Below are positions 43,669-52,129 of a stretch of 64,000 bases of DNA, piece by piece (position 1 is the first letter of the stretch; each line of letters opens with the position of its first letter). A program made the translations under genes and the position numbers. The DNA is from Hyphomicrobium sp. (GTDB lineage: Bacteria > Pseudomonadota > Alphaproteobacteria > Rhizobiales > Hyphomicrobiaceae), in NCBI RefSeq assembly GCF_019744875.1, contig NZ_JAIETU010000003.1:186001-250000 (forward strand), in the 5' to 3' direction. Below the pieces are notes generated by a model. It worked only from the letters and a program-made list of their open reading frames with translations. It had not been told where the DNA came from and ran no database searches.

Positions 43669-45173
43669 TGCTCATCACATTCGGCGCCCTCGCGGCATTT
43701 TTCGCCATCGTGATTATTGTCCTTCAGGCCAGCGGCATCCGCGACCGCAACTTTTCCGAATACGCCGTCGGCGGCCGCGCCTTCGACGCGCGCTACCAGG
43801 CGATGTCGTTCCTCAACACGTGGTATCCGGGGTCGATGTTCACCGCCTTCGGCGCCATGGCCGCGAGTTCCGGCGTCATCTCATTCTACGTGCTGACGTA
43901 CAGCCTGCTCACCGTCGTCCTCATGTACCTGATGGCGCGCCCCGTCTGGGTCTGGGGCAAAACCTTCGATCTGCGAACCCAGCCGGATCTCCTGTCGCTG
44001 CGCTTCGGTTCCCGCCACATCAAAACCATCGCCGCGGTCGTCGGCATCGTATCGGGCATTCCGTGGCTGGTGCTCGGCATGCAGGCGCTCGGAACGCTCT
44101 TCCAGTACATGTCCCTCGGCACGCTCAGCTTCTCGCAGGCGGTCATCACCGGCGTCGCGGTCATCGCGCTGCGCCAGATCTGGACCGTCCGCATGGGCAT
44201 GCGCGGCGTCGTCATTTCCGACATGGTCCAGGGCATTTTCGCCTACATCGTCGGCACGGCCATGCTCGTCGGCCTGATCGTCTGGATGGTCGTGGCGAAA
44301 GACATCACGTTCGCCTCTCTCGAACCGCGCATGTTCGCGATTCCCTCGCACGGCTCCACCGAAGGCCCGCTGTACGTCTTCAGCCTGATCTTTACCGGCG
44401 CCATCGGCGGCTGGTGCTGGCCTTACATCTTCGTCCGCCTTTTCACGGCCGATGGCGTCGAGAGCCTGAAGAAGTCGGCCGCCCTCGCCGTGCCGCTCTC
44501 TCTTGTCTTCTGCACGGCACTCCTCATCTTCGGCATGTTCGCCTCAAAGATCCCGGGCGTGGCCGAGCACCCGAACGACGTCTGGTTCATCGTCAGCCAG
44601 GAAGCGGGCGGGCTTTGGTTGCTGGGCCTCGCGGGCGTCGTCGTGCTCGCCGCCTCGATGGGCCACACCGACGGCAACATCCAGGCGACCGGCGCCCAGA
44701 TCGCCAACGACCTGATCGGCAACTACTGGAAGCTTGAGGAACGTCAGCTCATCCTGCTGGCCAAGATCGGCATGCTGGGACTGACGGTGCTCGCATCCTG
44801 GCTCGCCTGCCTTGAGCTGCCAGCCCTGTTCTCGCTCGGCGTGCTGGCTTACCAGGGCATTATCCAGCTCGCCGTTCCGCAGTTCCTCGGCATCTTCTGG
44901 CGTCGCGGCAACGCCTACGGCGCCATTGCCGGCATGATGGTGGGCTTCGCCATCGCCGTCGCGCTGGAACTGGTTTTCCCGGGCTACCTGCCCTGGGCCT
45001 ACGGTCTGACCTCAGGCGCCGTCGCACTGGCCGTCAACCTGGCGATCTACGTGGCCTTCGCCTACGGCTTCCCTGAGACGGAGGCGGAACGCAAACGCGT
45101 CGATGAGCTGTTCGATCTCGTCGAGAAGCGCCGCGCGAGCACCGCGCCGCTTCATCCTCAACCCGCCGAGTAA
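43668..45173 (+). CDS. sodium:solute symporter (SSS family), substrate unknown
   Basis: From ATG 43668, 501 residues with about 13 membrane helices. YAVGGRAFDARYQAMSFLNT, WVWGKTFDLRTQPDLLSLRF and AASMGHTDGNIQATGAQIAND are SSS-type sequences. It differs from ActP and is nearer the PutP/PanF-like branches, but the substrate cannot be told. Translationally coupled to the 78-residue protein ahead of it. The ArsR-family gene upstream may regulate the pair (inference). Confidence 0.85.
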   Translation: MLITFGALAAFFAIVIIVLQASGIRDRNFSEYAVGGRAFDARYQAMSFLNTWYPGSMFTAFGAMAASSGVISFYVLTYSLLTVVLMYLMARPVWVWGKTFDLRTQPDLLSLRFGSRHIKTIAAVVGIVSGIPWLVLGMQALGTLFQYMSLGTLSFSQAVITGVAVIALRQIWTVRMGMRGVVISDMVQGIFAYIVGTAMLVGLIVWMVVAKDITFASLEPRMFAIPSHGSTEGPLYVFSLIFTGAIGGWCWPYIFVRLFTADGVESLKKSAALAVPLSLVFCTALLIFGMFASKIPGVAEHPNDVWFIVSQEAGGLWLLGLAGVVVLAASMGHTDGNIQATGAQIANDLIGNYWKLEERQLILLAKIGMLGLTVLASWLACLELPALFSLGVLAYQGIIQLAVPQFLGIFWRRGNAYGAIAGMMVGFAIAVALELVFPGYLPWAYGLTSGAVALAVNLAIYVAFAYGFPETEAERKRVDELFDLVEKRRASTAPLHPQPAE

Positions 45174-45803
45174 GCCTGCGCACGAAGCCTTGTCGGCGGC
45201 GGCCACTCGCCCGCCGCCGGCACACTTCTTCTCTCGTACGAGAGCGTGCCGCACTGTGTCGGACCGATCGCAAAACCGCGGAGTTGCCGACACAGCGATT
45301 GAGACGGATTTGCAACACCCTTGCCGATACCCGACAGAATGGGAATCGGCGTAGTCTTCAATCAGCGTTCGGCATTGCCCGGTTTGCGGTGTTCTCCACA
45401 TGCCCAATTTTGCGGCATTCCGCGTCTGGGGCCCATTTTCCGGCCCTCTGCGGTGTCAATCCCCAGCTTACCAACACCCGCTAGATGTTGTTACGGTTGC
45501 CCCTGCGACCCACAAAATATAGCTCGCCCGAGTTTCGCCCTTAATCGAATCGCACTACTTTGATCACGTCGCCGGCCGAGTGAGACAAGTCGAGTCCGGC
45601 GCCATTTGTGTGCTCCACCAATTGCTCTGTCATCGCCCCGCGTCAGCCTCCCTTTGAATGCTGGCCTTGGAACGTCGCGCTGCGGCGGACCACGGGAGAG
45701 GTGTGTCTAAAAATCATCGCGTTCCGCGTACTCAAATAGCTGCGCCATCCCGTACCTCGTTGCGCCGCTCGTCCGAAAAAACGTTACCTTGCACGAGGGA
45801 ATT
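45174..45803. promoter_or_regulatory. long leader between the SSS symporter and nrdJ
   Basis: 630 bp without a supported gene. It holds a GC-rich hairpin near 45193-45222, a 14-bp palindrome CTCTCGTACGAGAG (45231-45244), a 9-bp inverted repeat CTGTGTCGG (45254-45262)/CCGACACAG (45287-45295), and the NrdR-box-like pair at 45481-45522. I see no B12-box or other cobalamin-riboswitch core. Confidence 0.5.
45481..45522. promoter_or_regulatory. candidate NrdR box pair ahead of nrdJ
   Basis: CTAGATGTTGT (45481-45491; reverse complement ACAACATCTAG) and ACAAAATATAG (45512-45522). Both fit ACAANATNTAG and their centres are 31 bp apart, the spacing expected for tandem NrdR boxes on one DNA face. They lie about 285 bp ahead of nrdJ. 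Confidence 0.5.
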
Positions 45804-48800
45804 ATGAAGATCACGCGGCGCTTTACGACTGCTGGCAAATCTCCCTACGAGACCATCCAATTCCGCCGCGCGACATCTGAAATCAAAAATCCCGACGGCT
45901 CGGTCGTCTTCCGCCTCGAAGGCTTCGAAGTACCCGAGGCCTGGAGCCAGGTCGCCGCCGACATTCTCGCGCAGAAGTATTTCCGCAAGGCCGGCGTGCC
46001 GCGCCGCCTGAAGAAGTTCGAAGAGACGCAGGTTCCCTCGTGGCTCTGGCGCTCGGTCGCCGACGACCGCGCGCTGGCAGCGCTCCCCGAAGCCGAGCGC
46101 TTCGGCGGCGAAGGCGACGCCCGCCAGGTCTTCGATCGTCTCGCCGGCACCTGGACCTACTGGGGCTGGAAGGGCGGCTACTTCACCACCGAGGATGACG
46201 CCCGCGCCTTCTACGACGAGCACCGCTTCATGCTCGCCAAGCAAATGGCCGCGCCGAACTCGCCGCAGTGGTTCAACACCGGCCTGCACTGGGCCTATGG
46301 CATCGACGGCCCGAGCCAGGGTCACTTCTACGTCGATCACGAGACGGGCGAGCTGACCGTCTCCGCCTCGTCGTACGAGCATCCCCAGCCGCACGCCTGC
46401 TTCATCCAGTCCGTCAACGACGATCTCGTCAACGAGAACGGCATCATGGACCTCTGGGTGCGTGAAGCGCGTCTCTTCAAGTACGGCTCCGGCACGGGCT
46501 CGAACTTCTCCAGCCTGCGCGGCGCCAACGAGCGCCTCTCGGGTGGCGGCCGTTCGTCCGGCCTCATGAGCTTCCTCAAGATCGGTGACCGCGCCGCGGG
46601 CGCCATCAAGTCCGGCGGCACCACGCGCCGCGCCGCCAAGATGGTTGTCGTCGACGTCGATCATCCGGATATCGAGGAATACATCGGCTGGAAGGTGAAG
46701 GAGGAGCAGAAGGTCGCCGCCCTCGTCACCGGCTCGCGCATCTGCCAGAAGCGGCTCAAGGCCGTGATGAAGGCCTGCGTCAACTGCGAGGGTGACTCGG
46801 ACGCCTGCTTCGATCCCGCGAAGAACCCCGCCCTCAAGCGCGCCATCAAGGAAGCGCGCCGCGACGAGGTGCCGACGAGCTACGTCCACCGCGTCATCCA
46901 GTTCGCGCGCCAGGGCTACAAGGACATCGATTTCTCGACCTACGACACCGACTGGGACAGCGAAGCCTACCTCACCGTCTCGGGCCAGAACTCGAACAAC
47001 TCCGTGCGCGTCACGGACGAGTTCCTGCGCGCTGTCGAGGAAGACAAAGTCTGGGCGCTGACCTCGCGCACGTCCGGCAAGACCGTCAAGACTGTGCAGG
47101 CTCGCGATCTCTGGGAGCAGATCGGCCACGCCGCATGGGCCTCCGCAGACCCGGGCATCCAGTTCCACACCACCATCAACGACTGGCACACCTGCCCGCA
47201 GTCGGGGCCGATCCGCGCCTCGAACCCGTGCTCGGAATACATGTTCCTCGACGACACGGCCTGCAACCTCGCCTCGATGAACCTGCTCACTTTCCGCAAC
47301 GAAGGCGATAAGCGCTTCAACACGGACGACTTCGAGCACGCCTGCCGCCTGTGGACCGTGGTGCTCGAGATTTCTGTGCTGATGGCGCAGTTCCCGTCGA
47401 AGCAGATCGCCGAGCTCAGCTACCGCTACCGCACGCTCGGCCTCGGCTTCGCCAACATCGGCGGCCTGCTGATGGCATCCGGCATTCCCTACGACTCCGA
47501 CAAGGGCCGCGCCATCTGCGGCGCCATCTCGGCGCTCATGACCGGCGTCAGCTACGCCACGTCCGCTGAAATGGCCGGCGAGCTCGGGCCGTTCCCCGGC
47601 TATGAGCCGAACCGCAATGACATGATGCGCGTGATCCGCAACCATCGCCGCGCGGCTTACGGCAACGCGGAAGGCTACGAGGCGCTGTCGATTTCGCCCG
47701 TGCCGCTCGACACCGCAAACTGCCCAGACCAGAACATCGTCACCGCCGCTCAGGCTGCCTGGGACGTCGCTCTCGATCGCGGCCAGAAGTGGGGCTTCCG
47801 CAACGCCCAGTCGACCGTCATTGCGCCGACCGGCACGATCGGCCTCGTCATGGATTGCGACACCACCGGCATCGAGCCCGACTTCGCGCTCGTGAAGTTC
47901 AAGAAGCTCGCCGGCGGCGGCTACTTCAAGATCATCAACCGCGCCGTGCCGGAAGCACTTCGCACCCTCGGCTACCGCGAAAGCGAGATCGCCGAGATCG
48001 AAGCCTACGCTGTCGGCCACGGCACGCTCGCCCAGGCTCCCGGCATCAATCACAGCTCGCTGATCGCACGCGGCTTCACGCCTGAGATCCTGGCCAAGAT
48101 CGAAGCCGGCCTCGGCACCGCGTTCGACATCAAGTTCGTCTTCAACCGCTGGACGCTGGGCGATGAGTTCCTGACCGGCAAGCTCGCCATCGCGTCCTCC
48201 AAGCTCGATGATCCCGCGTTCGATCTGCTCGCCCACCTCGGCTTCTCGAAGAAGGAGATCGAGGCCGCGAATGAGCACGTCTGCGGGGCCATGACGCTGG
48301 AAGGCGCCCCGCACATCAAGGCCGAGCATCTGCCGGTGTTCGATTGCGCCTCGCCCTGCGGCCGCAAAGGCAAGCGCTATCTGTCGGTCGACAGCCACAT
48401 CTACATGATGGCCGCGTCTCAGCCGTTCATCTCGGGCGCGATCTCGAAGACCATCAACATGCCGAACGAGGCGACCGTCGACGACTGCAAGGAAAGCTAC
48501 AAGCTCTCCTGGCGCCTGGCCCTCAAGGCCAACGCCCTCTACCGCGACGGCTCCAAGCTCTCGCAGCCTCTGAACGCCCAGGTGCTCGGCGACGACATCG
48601 ACGAGCAGGACGAAGCCGTCGAGCAGATGACCGCCGACAAGCCGCAGGTCCAGCGCATCATGGCGGCCGCTGAAAAGCTCGCCAAGCGCGTGACCGAGCT
48701 TGAGGCCGAGCTGAAGAAGGCTGACGCCCGCGCCGACGTGCGCGAGCGCTCCAAGATGCCGGGCCGCCGCAAGGGCTACACGCAGAAGGCCTCGGTTGGC

Positions 48801-49577
48801 GGCCACAAGGTGTATCTCCGCACCGGCGAGTACGACGACGGCGCCCTGGGCGAGATCTTCATCGACATGCACAAGGAAGGCGCCGCCTTCCGCTCGTTGA
48901 TGAACAACTTCGCCATCGCCATCTCGCTCGGCCTGCAGTACGGCGTGCCGCTGGAAGAGTACGTCGAGGCCTTCACGTTCACACGCTTCGAGCCGGCCGG
49001 CCTCGTGCAGGGCAACGAGACGATCAAGAACGCGACCTCGATCCTCGACTACATCTTCCGCGAGCTGGCCGTGTCCTACCTCGGCCGCAACGACCTCGCG
49101 CACGTCGATCCGCGCGAGATCGTGGGCGAAACCGGCCTCGGCTCCTCGGATGCCGAGACGGACGAGCAGCTTGACCTCAACCTGCCGGAGAGCGTCACCA
49201 AAGTCGTGTCGAAGGGCTTCATGCGCGGCAATCTCCGCCTCGCATCCGGCGGCCGCGGCCAGCACCACGACGCGGGCCACGCCGTATCGTTGCAGCACGA
49301 CATGACGGAGACTTACCCGATCAGCGAAGGCGCGACCGCGCTCTACACCGACGGCGCAAACGCGCTGAAGGCTGAAACCGAGGTCATGTACCGGCGCACG
49401 ACGGTCTCGGAAACGCAGGTCGTGGCGACCAAGCGGTCATCGAACGACCGCGTCGCCGAAGCCCGCCTGCGCGGCTACGAGGGCGTCTCGTGCTCGGAGT
49501 GCCAGAACTTCACGATGGTGCGAAACGGCACCTGCCTCAAATGCGACACCTGCGGCTCGACGAGCGGCTGCAGCTAA
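45804..49577 (+). CDS. nrdJ: class II (B12-dependent) ribonucleoside-diphosphate reductase
   Basis: From ATG 45804, after GAGGGA, 1257 residues. [66 protein letters not shown] and the C-terminal zinc segment [21 protein letters not shown] identify NrdJ. It reduces ribonucleotides to deoxyribonucleotides with adenosylcobalamin and no need for oxygen. An insertion near 840-990 (coiled, Glu/Lys-rich) is characteristic of the large alphaproteobacterial form. A terminator follows directly. Confidence 0.97.
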   Translation: MKITRRFTTAGKSPYETIQFRRATSEIKNPDGSVVFRLEGFEVPEAWSQVAADILAQKYFRKAGVPRRLKKFEETQVPSWLWRSVADDRALAALPEAERFGGEGDARQVFDRLAGTWTYWGWKGGYFTTEDDARAFYDEHRFMLAKQMAAPNSPQWFNTGLHWAYGIDGPSQGHFYVDHETGELTVSASSYEHPQPHACFIQSVNDDLVNENGIMDLWVREARLFKYGSGTGSNFSSLRGANERLSGGGRSSGLMSFLKIGDRAAGAIKSGGTTRRAAKMVVVDVDHPDIEEYIGWKVKEEQKVAALVTGSRICQKRLKAVMKACVNCEGDSDACFDPAKNPALKRAIKEARRDEVPTSYVHRVIQFARQGYKDIDFSTYDTDWDSEAYLTVSGQNSNNSVRVTDEFLRAVEEDKVWALTSRTSGKTVKTVQARDLWEQIGHAAWASADPGIQFHTTINDWHTCPQSGPIRASNPCSEYMFLDDTACNLASMNLLTFRNEGDKRFNTDDFEHACRLWTVVLEISVLMAQFPSKQIAELSYRYRTLGLGFANIGGLLMASGIPYDSDKGRAICGAISALMTGVSYATSAEMAGELGPFPGYEPNRNDMMRVIRNHRRAAYGNAEGYEALSISPVPLDTANCPDQNIVTAAQAAWDVALDRGQKWGFRNAQSTVIAPTGTIGLVMDCDTTGIEPDFALVKFKKLAGGGYFKIINRAVPEALRTLGYRESEIAEIEAYAVGHGTLAQAPGINHSSLIARGFTPEILAKIEAGLGTAFDIKFVFNRWTLGDEFLTGKLAIASSKLDDPAFDLLAHLGFSKKEIEAANEHVCGAMTLEGAPHIKAEHLPVFDCASPCGRKGKRYLSVDSHIYMMAASQPFISGAISKTINMPNEATVDDCKESYKLSWRLALKANALYRDGSKLSQPLNAQVLGDDIDEQDEAVEQMTADKPQVQRIMAAAEKLAKRVTELEAELKKADARADVRERSKMPGRRKGYTQKASVGGHKVYLRTGEYDDGALGEIFIDMHKEGAAFRSLMNNFAIAISLGLQYGVPLEEYVEAFTFTRFEPAGLVQGNETIKNATSILDYIFRELAVSYLGRNDLAHVDPREIVGETGLGSSDAETDEQLDLNLPESVTKVVSKGFMRGNLRLASGGRGQHHDAGHAVSLQHDMTETYPISEGATALYTDGANALKAETEVMYRRTTVSETQVVATKRSSNDRVAEARLRGYEGVSCSECQNFTMVRNGTCLKCDTCGSTSGCS

Positions 49578-49587
49578 GAAAGTTCAA

Positions 49588-49615
49588 GGGCGGGACCGCA
49601 AGTCCCGCCCTTTTT
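49588..49615 (+). terminator. rho-independent terminator of nrdJ
   Basis: GGGCGGGAC (49588-49596) pairs with GTCCCGCCC (49602-49610), with TTTTT after it. Confidence 0.9.
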
Positions 49616-49689
49616 CGTTTGAACAAGAAGAAACAGCACGACCGACGGGAAGGAAACGGCGAAACGATCGAGACGAGAGAGCACGCCGA

Positions 49690-49935
49690 ATGACCTCGAC
49701 GCCCTTTGAACTCCTCGAACTCCCCGACGGCCGCTGGTGCGTGGCGCGCATTGCATCTGCTGCAAGCACATTGGTGGCGGGCTCGTTCGCGCTCCTCGAA
49801 ACGCGCGCGGACCCGGCGCCCACTCAGCCCCCAGCCGACCCGGTCGGCATCTTCCCCACGCGTGACGCCGCCGAACTCGCCATCCAACGCGCCGTCCCCG
49901 CCCGCGACGTGTGGTCCGCTTGGCTGCGAGGGTGA
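49690..49935 (+). CDS. small hypothetical protein
   Basis: 81 residues starting at ATG 49690. The sequence PFELLELPDGRWCVARIAS then SFALLETRADP reads as a beta-rich domain. Function is unknown. It is preceded by the nrdJ terminator and followed by REP-like palindromes. Confidence 0.5.
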   Translation: MTSTPFELLELPDGRWCVARIASAASTLVAGSFALLETRADPAPTQPPADPVGIFPTRDAAELAIQRAVPARDVWSAWLRG

Positions 49936-49985
49936 TATCCCGCCGCAACGTGCGGGAAAGCACAATCCGCCGCCCATCCTCCCAC

Positions 49986-50018
49986 TGTCATCCTAGGCCT
50001 TGTGCCTAGGACCTATCC
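49986..50018 (+). repeat. REP-like palindrome, copy 1
   Basis: TGTCATCCTAGGCCTTGTGC followed by CTAGGA: stem TCCTAGGC (49991-49998) and GCCTAGGA (50004-50011). Forms an inverted pair with copy 2, 68 nt away. Confidence 0.8.
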
Positions 50019-50086
50019 CACCGCTTGGGAAAGCGGTAACCGCAGCGCGCGCCGCTTCAAGAAACTCACGTCTCTCCAAGCCGCCC

Positions 50087-50118
50087 AATGGATCCTCGGG
50101 ACAAGCCCGAGGATGACA
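50087..50118 (-). repeat. REP-like palindrome, copy 2 (CTCGGG variant)
   Basis: On the minus strand it reads TGTCATCCTCGGGCTTGTCC followed by CGAGGATCCATT. The outer frame (TGTCATCCT...AGGATCCATT) matches copies 3 and 4, while the inner stem has changed on both sides (AGGC/GCCT to CGGG/CCCG), so pairing is kept. Confidence 0.8.
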
Positions 50119-50210
50119 AGGTGAGCCGGACTTCACCAAAACTGCTAAATCAGCACGGCTCAACGCGACGCCACGCGACGATTGACGCAACCCGCCGCCC
50201 CAACCACCAC

Positions 50211-50242
50211 TGTCATCCTAGGCCTTCTGCCTAGGATCCATT
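50211..50242 (+). repeat. REP-like palindrome, copy 3 (left bracket of GIY-YIG gene)
   Basis: TGTCATCCTAGGCCTTCTGC then CTAGGATCCATT. It is 31 of 32 identical to copy 4 in inverted orientation; the only difference is in the loop. Confidence 0.85.
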
Positions 50243-50281
50243 CCTCAAATCGGGAAAGCAGTGGCAATGTGACCATCCCCC

Positions 50282-50602
50282 TCACCCGTTCATCAATCCC
50301 GGCAACAAATCCTCCCAATGCGGGTTGGTCCTCTCGATGAGGTTCGTCTTCCATTCTCGCGGCCAGCGCTTGAGAGATTTCTCCCTTTGAATCGCAACGG
50401 AGACATCCGCAAACGCCTCAAGATGAACGAGGACCTTCACGGCGTACTTCTTTGTAAAACCTGGAACGAGCCCGTCGCGATGCTCAACTGCCCGTCGCAC
50501 GATGTCATTGGTCACGCCGATGTAGAGCGTGCCGTAGGGTTTGCTCGCAACGATGTAGACGAAGTAGGCGCGCACAACCTCGCTCCGAATTTCGCCGATC
50601 AA
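50282..50602 (-). CDS. GIY-YIG nuclease family protein
   Basis: A 106-residue single-domain protein. YFVYIVASKPYGTLYIGV (13-30) holds the YIV/YIG catalytic strands, TNDIVRRAVEHRDG supplies the conserved Arg and His, and AIQREKSLKRWPREWK carries the catalytic Glu. It belongs to the YhbQ-like stand-alone family, thought to cut structured or mispaired DNA. Its TTG start (50602) touches copy 4 of the palindrome; a GTG at 50575 is an alternative. Bracketed by inverted palindromes, so it may travel with them. Confidence 0.85.
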   Translation of the reverse strand: MIGEIRSEVVRAYFVYIVASKPYGTLYIGVTNDIVRRAVEHRDGLVPGFTKKYAVKVLVHLEAFADVSVAIQREKSLKRWPREWKTNLIERTNPHWEDLLPGLMNG

Positions 50603-50632
50603 TGGATCCTAGGCACAAGGCCTAGGATGACA
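50601..50632 (-). repeat. REP-like palindrome, copy 4 (right bracket of GIY-YIG gene)
   Basis: On the minus strand TGTCATCCTAGGCCTTGTGC then CTAGGATCCATT. Stem TCCTAGGC (50607-50614 on the plus strand) and GCCTAGGA (50620-50627). Confidence 0.85.
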
Positions 50633-51159
50633 AGCCAGGACACATCGCGTTCGATCAGCGAAGGATCGCGCGCGGGGAATGACCTGTGACGGGCGGCCCC
50701 ATCCGCGCAGCGCCACATCCGCAAGAAAATCAGCGCCGTACTTGTCCACATCTGTGGACGGTGGCCGGGAAAGCAAAGACGGGCGGGCCCCAAAAGCGCA
50801 ATATGAACAAAGAGAACGTAAGGCGCGGCGAGGGAGTGGAAACGCTTGCCGCAGCGCCCCAAAGGCGAGGCTTCCCGTAGCGTAGAGCCCGCCTCAAGCC
50901 CTTCTCACCGGAAAGGCTGAGCACGTCTCTCCAGTTGCGTCCCCGCAAGCGTAGCGCGTCCCAAAACGCGCGTGAGCGGACAAGCGTCCACCAGGTAAAG
51001 CGTCCATCAGGTAAGAGTATCGAGGCACGGAACGGCTCCCTTCGCACGAGGGTGACCATGGCCGCCTTCATTCCACGGCTTGCCCGGATTGCATCCGGCA
51101 TCGGGTCGACTGGAAAGCGCTCCGCCCCGCAAGGCGACGGAACGCTGAGGTCCGGCAGC
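50633..51159. other. gene-poor stretch with a 16-bp palindrome
   Basis: About 530 bp. GTCCACA (50744-50750) and TGTGGAC (50753-50759) form a perfect inverted repeat; TTGTCCACA there also resembles a DnaA box. A minus-strand frame of 149 codons (50730-51179) spans most of it but has no clear ribosome binding site or family and overlaps the next gene. From memory, such blocks recur in other Hyphomicrobiales genomes, so it may be repeat-derived; not verified. Confidence 0.4.
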
Positions 51160-51396
51160 ATGAGAAAACTCGCGCGCATCGCGCCCGTGATCCGTCAGCG
51201 TCTCGCCATCGGCCACCCGTTTTCGGACGCGGCGCTGCTCGCGAGCCTCGCGGCCATCGCAAGCTATCCCTCGAACGAGGAACGCTGGCGGGCTGCGGCA
51301 TCCTCGACACTCGGACAGTACATCGCCAACAGCAGCCAGGACGTTCAACGCGCCTTGGTCACTCTGCTCTCGATGCTGCCCGCGCCCGATGCCTAA
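51160..51396 (+). CDS. small hypothetical protein
   Basis: From ATG 51160, 78 residues: a basic start (MRKLARIAPVIRQRLAIG) and two or three helices with SNEERWRAAASSTLGQYI. It is followed by another hypothetical gene in the same direction, and the long form of that gene overlaps its end. No family recognised. Confidence 0.5.
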   Translation: MRKLARIAPVIRQRLAIGHPFSDAALLASLAAIASYPSNEERWRAAASSTLGQYIANSSQDVQRALVTLLSMLPAPDA

Positions 51397-51508
51397 ACCC
51401 CGCCCGAATCGGTTCATGATTGGGGCGGACACGGAATTCGTTCGCCTTCTGAGACCGGGCGCGCAGATCAAGCGCCGCCGCACCCGGCCACTTGAAACGG
51501 AGTTACCC

Positions 51509-52117
51509 ATGTCGCCCGCCGGCCTCGCGGCCCCTGCCGTCGTCTATCTCCTGGCCGATCATCTCGACTCCGCACTGGCCGCGGGCGAGGATCTCCTGAA
51601 ATCGAATCTGAGCTGGAACGCAGGCGACGCGCGCCTCGCCGACGGCCTGAACGAACAGCGCCGCGAAGAGCGCGCGGCCATCGAAGCCGCACGCGGTCTC
51701 GAAATGGTTCTGCTGGCGCGCGTACTGAAATCGCGCGAATGCGCGCAAGATCTCGCCAAGGCCGACAGCTACTTCAAGCTTGTCTCGCGGCTCTACACGA
51801 GCGGCACGGAAATCATCGCCGACGCGGCAAGCGAGCTGGCGGACGAGCAGGCCGAGGCCTTCGACGCGGGCGACGGCATGACGGGATATCTGCGCTCGCG
51901 CGGGTTGATCGACGAGGATGCGGCCGCACCGCTCGACGCGACCGCCCTTCCCATCACCGAGCAGTATCGCGTCGCCGGGCGCATGGCGCTCGGGCCGCTG
52001 CTCGATCTCGTCGCGATGTTCCTCGATACGCTCGAGACGCACTACGAGCTTTATGATCAGCCGCAGCGGCGCGGAGCAGGTTCCCCCGACGCCGCCGCGA
52101 CCAATGCTGTCATCTAA
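51509..52117 (+). CDS. hypothetical helical protein
   Basis: From ATG 51509, with ACGGAG 6 nt ahead, 202 residues; the frame is open from 51389. Mostly alpha-helical, acidic, without membrane segments: LADHLDSALAAGEDLLKSN, ARVLKSRECAQDLAKADSYF and LGPLLDLVAMFLDTLETHYE. No known family. It converges on the RlpA-like gene with 12 bp between the stops. Confidence 0.55.
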   Translation: MSPAGLAAPAVVYLLADHLDSALAAGEDLLKSNLSWNAGDARLADGLNEQRREERAAIEAARGLEMVLLARVLKSRECAQDLAKADSYFKLVSRLYTSGTEIIADAASELADEQAEAFDAGDGMTGYLRSRGLIDEDAAAPLDATALPITEQYRVAGRMALGPLLDLVAMFLDTLETHYELYDQPQRRGAGSPDAAATNAVI

Positions 52118-52129
52118 CCAATCAAACGA

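Noticed and set aside
45174-45803. cobalamin riboswitch ahead of the B12-dependent reductase gene
   Set aside because: The conserved B12-box (GCCACTG-type) and the paired core could not be found in the leader by eye.
45732-49298. 1188-codon open frame on the minus strand
   Set aside because: It is the antisense shadow of nrdJ: high GC content keeps the opposite frame open, and the translation has no recognisable domain while nrdJ matches its family throughout.
50808-50823. possible LexA box GAACAAAGAGAAC
   Set aside because: The two GAAC half-sites are separated by 5 bp, not the 7 bp required in alphaproteobacteria.
50730-51179. 149-codon minus-strand frame as a gene
   Set aside because: There is no ribosome binding site or recognised domain, and it overlaps the start of the next plus-strand gene; kept only as an unexplained stretch.
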